From an uncultured Roseburia sp. (GTDB lineage: Bacteria; Bacillota; Clostridia; Lachnospirales; Lachnospiraceae), in assembly GCA_934317215.1 (NCBI GenBank), contig CAKREH010000006.1, positions 1-64,000 on the forward strand: a stretch of DNA of 64,000 nt. The letters run 5' to 3'. The notes below the pieces were generated by a model. That model was not told the DNA's origin, did not search any database, and saw only the letters and a list, made by a program, of their open reading frames with translations. Below, in pieces: positions 61,955-64,000 of this stretch. Position 1 is the first letter of the stretch, and each line of letters opens with the position of its first letter. Made by a program: the position numbers and the translations under genes.

Positions 61955-61983
61955 ACTTCATAGCGGACAATTTCCTATGAAGT
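61955..61983 (+). repeat. Hairpin repeat family, copy C
   Basis: ACTTCATAG (61955-61963) and CTATGAAGT (61975-61983) flank a GGACAATTTC core like the GGACGTAATTTCC of copy A. The outer stem bases differ from copies A and B yet pair. It directly precedes the argG terminator. Confidence 0.65.
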
Positions 61984-62018
61984 AAAAAAACAGGAGCTTA
62001 TGCTCCTGTTTTTTTACT
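61984..62018. terminator. Terminator between argG and the amidohydrolase gene
   Basis: AAAAAAACAGGAGC-ttat-GCTCCTGTTTTTTT, a perfect stem with T-runs on both strands; serves the two convergent genes. Confidence 0.92.
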
Positions 62019-62086
62019 TTATACTGCCTTGTTCTGCCATCCATGAAAGAACCTGACTGTGACTGTGCCTCTGACATCTATGATTC

Positions 62087-63220
62087 TCACTGTTTCAGTG
62101 CTTCTACCAACAATTTTGCAAGATACTCTGCTGCCGGCGTAAGTGCCGCCTCATCCGCATAAAACTTTGGATGATGGTTCGGATAACCGACTCCCGTTCC
62201 CACGTTGATAAAACAGCCCGGAATCTTTTCCAGATAAAAAGCAAAATCCTCTCCACCTGTCGAATTACGCTGTGGAACAACCTCAAATCCACTCTCTTCC
62301 GCCACTTTTTGTGCAAACGCACTCCACGATTCCTCATTGACAGTTGCAGGCGGCCCCGGATACCATAACAGTTCCGCCTTTGCGCCATATGCTGCTGCTG
62401 TGTGTTCTGCAATCTCACGCATGCGTTTTTCTATAAAGATACGATCGTCTTTTTCCATGGAACGCACGGTACCCTCCAGTTCCACCTTATCCGGGATCAC
62501 ATTCCAGGTATTGCCGCCATCAATCCTCGTCACACTGACAACACCTGTATGGAACGGATTTAAGTTTCTGCCGACAATACTCTGGAACGCCTGTATCACA
62601 GATGCAGCTGCCAGGATCGTGTCCACGCCCTCATCCGGGTGTCCTCCATGGCAGCCCGTTCCCGTGATATTTAACTCAAACCGGTCTACCGCAGCCATGA
62701 CACTGCCCGCACGGATTCCCAGCGTTCCAACCGGAAGATATGCCGCCGTATGCAGTCCAAAGATCGCTGTTATATCCGAGAGCACACCGGTTTCAAGAAC
62801 TGTCTCCGCACCATGGGAAGATTCCTCTGCCGGTTGGAACAGAATTTTTACATTTCCCTGTAACTCCTCTTTCCGCTCCTGTAACAGCAATGCTGCTCCA
62901 AGCACCGCCGCCGTATGAAAATCATGTCCGCAGGCATGCATTTTCCCCGGAATTTTTGATTTATAAGGAATATCTGTTTCCTCCGCGATCGGCAGTGCAT
63001 CAATGTCACAGCGCAGTCCATAAGTTTTTCCCGGTTTTGCGCCGCGCACAATGGCGGCCACACCAGTCTTTAGCGGTGTCTGTAAAATCTCAATGCCTGC
63101 CGCCACAAGTTCACATTTGATCCGCTCTGTCGTCTCATATTCCTCATAGGACAGCTCCGGATGCATATGAAGTTCCTCAAAAAAACCGGTAAGTTTCTGT
63201 TCTAATGCCTTTCGTTCCAT
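62087..63220 (-). CDS. M20-family amidohydrolase (aminoacylase/hippurate hydrolase type)
   Basis: 377-residue metallopeptidase of subfamily M20D. HMHPELSYEE, RCDIDALPI, HACGHDFHTA (metal His and Cys region), QPAEE and the dimerisation-domain GCHGGHP are visible, with HHPKFYADE at the end. Relatives cleave N-acyl amino acids, indole-amino acid conjugates or N-acetyl-diaminopimelate. Downstream of a peptide permease gene it may process imported peptides or acyl amino acids. ATG 63220 has GGAG six nt upstream. Confidence 0.9.
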   Translation of the reverse strand: MERKALEQKLTGFFEELHMHPELSYEEYETTERIKCELVAAGIEILQTPLKTGVAAIVRGAKPGKTYGLRCDIDALPIAEETDIPYKSKIPGKMHACGHDFHTAAVLGAALLLQERKEELQGNVKILFQPAEESSHGAETVLETGVLSDITAIFGLHTAAYLPVGTLGIRAGSVMAAVDRFELNITGTGCHGGHPDEGVDTILAAASVIQAFQSIVGRNLNPFHTGVVSVTRIDGGNTWNVIPDKVELEGTVRSMEKDDRIFIEKRMREIAEHTAAAYGAKAELLWYPGPPATVNEESWSAFAQKVAEESGFEVVPQRNSTGGEDFAFYLEKIPGCFINVGTGVGYPNHHPKFYADEAALTPAAEYLAKLLVEALKQ

Positions 63221-63368
63221 ACTCTTCTCCATTTCTACACATTCTCACGTTCTGCCCACAGCTCTGTCTATTATAACAAACGATTGCTTGCATGCTCCGC
63301 AAACGTTCTATCTGTTATCCCTCTCATCATTTCTGTGGTTTAAATTTTTATTCGCTTTCATCCGCCGC

Positions 63369-64000
63369 CTACCTGCGTCCACCGGATGGATCAAATGCAT
63401 CACGCAATGCATCACCGACAAAGTTGATGGAAATTACCAGCACCACAATCATGATTCCCGGCGGCAGCCAGAGCCACGGCTGTGAAGTCAATACTGTGAT
63501 AGACTGCGCCCCGTTTAACATATTTCCAAGGCTTGCCATCGGCGGCTGTACACCCATGCCAAGGAAACTCAAAGCCGCCTCATCCAGCATGGAGATTGCC
63601 ATAACAGATGTTGCATATACGAGGATCGGTGCAACTGTGTTTGGTAAGATTTCTGAAAATAAGATATGACGAAGCGGCATCCCTGCCACCACATTTCCCT
63701 TGACAAAATTTGCTTCACGCAGACTCAAAACATTTCCACGCACCAGTCTTGCCACACCCGGCCAGTCTACAAATCCAAGGATCAGGATAATGCTCCACAA
63801 ACCCGGTTTAAAGATTGCCGCCGCAACAAGCACAAGAAGGATATAAGGAAATGACATCACCATATCCGTAAAACGCATCAGGATCATATCCGCCACACCG
63901 CCAAAATATCCCGCGATCAGACCGAGCACCACTCCGATTACCGTGGAGATCACCGTTGCAAGGATTCCTACAAGCAGAGAGATCCTGGTTGCATATAAAA
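63369..64000 (-). CDS. Oligopeptide/dipeptide ABC transporter permease (partial)
   Basis: C-terminal 209 residues of a DppC/OppC-type inner-membrane permease; the frame stays open to 63998, so the true start lies right of the window (the GTG at 63953 is internal). Several membrane spans and the ATPase-contact EAA-like loop (VLSLREANFVKGNVVAGMPLRHILFSEILPN) are clear, as is FLGMGVQPPMASLG common to the family. The rest of the transporter operon should lie upstream. Confidence 0.88.
   Translation of the reverse strand, partial: LYATRISLLVGILATVISTVIGVVLGLIAGYFGGVADMILMRFTDMVMSFPYILLVLVAAAIFKPGLWSIILILGFVDWPGVARLVRGNVLSLREANFVKGNVVAGMPLRHILFSEILPNTVAPILVYATSVMAISMLDEAALSFLGMGVQPPMASLGNMLNGAQSITVLTSQPWLWLPPGIMIVVLVISINFVGDALRDAFDPSGGRR

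Overview
The window looks like chromosomal DNA of an anaerobic, low-to-moderate GC, Gram-positive gut clostridium of the Lachnospiraceae, most likely Roseburia or a close relative. This rests on a homodimeric-type pyruvate:ferredoxin oxidoreductase, an FeoA-FeoB fusion, DAP-type MurE, sporulation genes without obvious niches elsewhere (spoIIP, gpr, a SpoVB-type flippase, a GerMN lipoprotein), strong AGGAGG ribosome sites and several TTG starts. The genus is an inference from gene content; no rRNA or tRNA gene is present to confirm it.

Layout. 1-76 is the 5' end of a group II intron on the minus strand, placed just behind a transcription terminator. 0.2-5.2 kb (minus): rhodanese-TtcA fusion, murE, dapF and a trans-sulfuration PLP enzyme, divergent from an AraC regulator. 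6.4-9.1 kb: CBS/DRTGG-type Mn pyrophosphatase and a tail-anchored coiled-coil protein. 9.3-14.5 kb: a PTS block, licT-crr-nagE (with a RAT antiterminator/terminator leader) and ptsI-ptsH (with an attenuator leader). 14.9-18.4 kb: nifJ. 18.6-21.7 kb: a PAS-GGDEF-GGDEF-EAL protein. 22-30 kb: ABC-F ATPase, secreted PPC-like protein behind a 54-bp tandem repeat, HAD phosphatase, cysteine desulfurase, SpoVB-type flippase, a CIRCE-controlled CbpA-like DnaJ and a polysaccharide deacetylase. 30.3-34.8 kb: Fur-boxed feoAB fusion, MATE transporter, NUDIX. 35-40.5 kb: DUF3592-like protein, Csp-like subtilase, DUF975 protein, GGDEF/HD-GYP protein. 40.8-46.2 kb: asnB, PAP2 phosphatase, spoIIP, gpr, rpsT. 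46.4-53.8 kb: one minus-strand cluster comEA-like, walR/walK-like two-component pair, GerMN lipoprotein, comEC, holA. 53.9-55.1 kb: orphan solute-binding protein. 55.2-61.9 kb: arginine biosynthesis argC-GNAT-argJ-argB-argD, divergent from argG, with ArgR-type operators between them. 62.1-64 kb: M20 amidohydrolase and the end of an oligopeptide ABC permease cut by the window edge.

The region is mostly core metabolism with no prophage, CRISPR array or defence island. The unexplained structure sits in the intergenic DNA: three copies of a hairpin repeat showing covariation, an ~88-bp element found directly upstream of both c-di-GMP genes, a three-copy 54-bp repeat carrying a Shine-Dalgarno in each unit, short tandem repeats, and leader terminators in front of ptsI and the DnaJ-like gene. 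Starts given below are chosen by ribosome-binding site and often lie inside the longest open frame. Everything was read by eye; no search was run.
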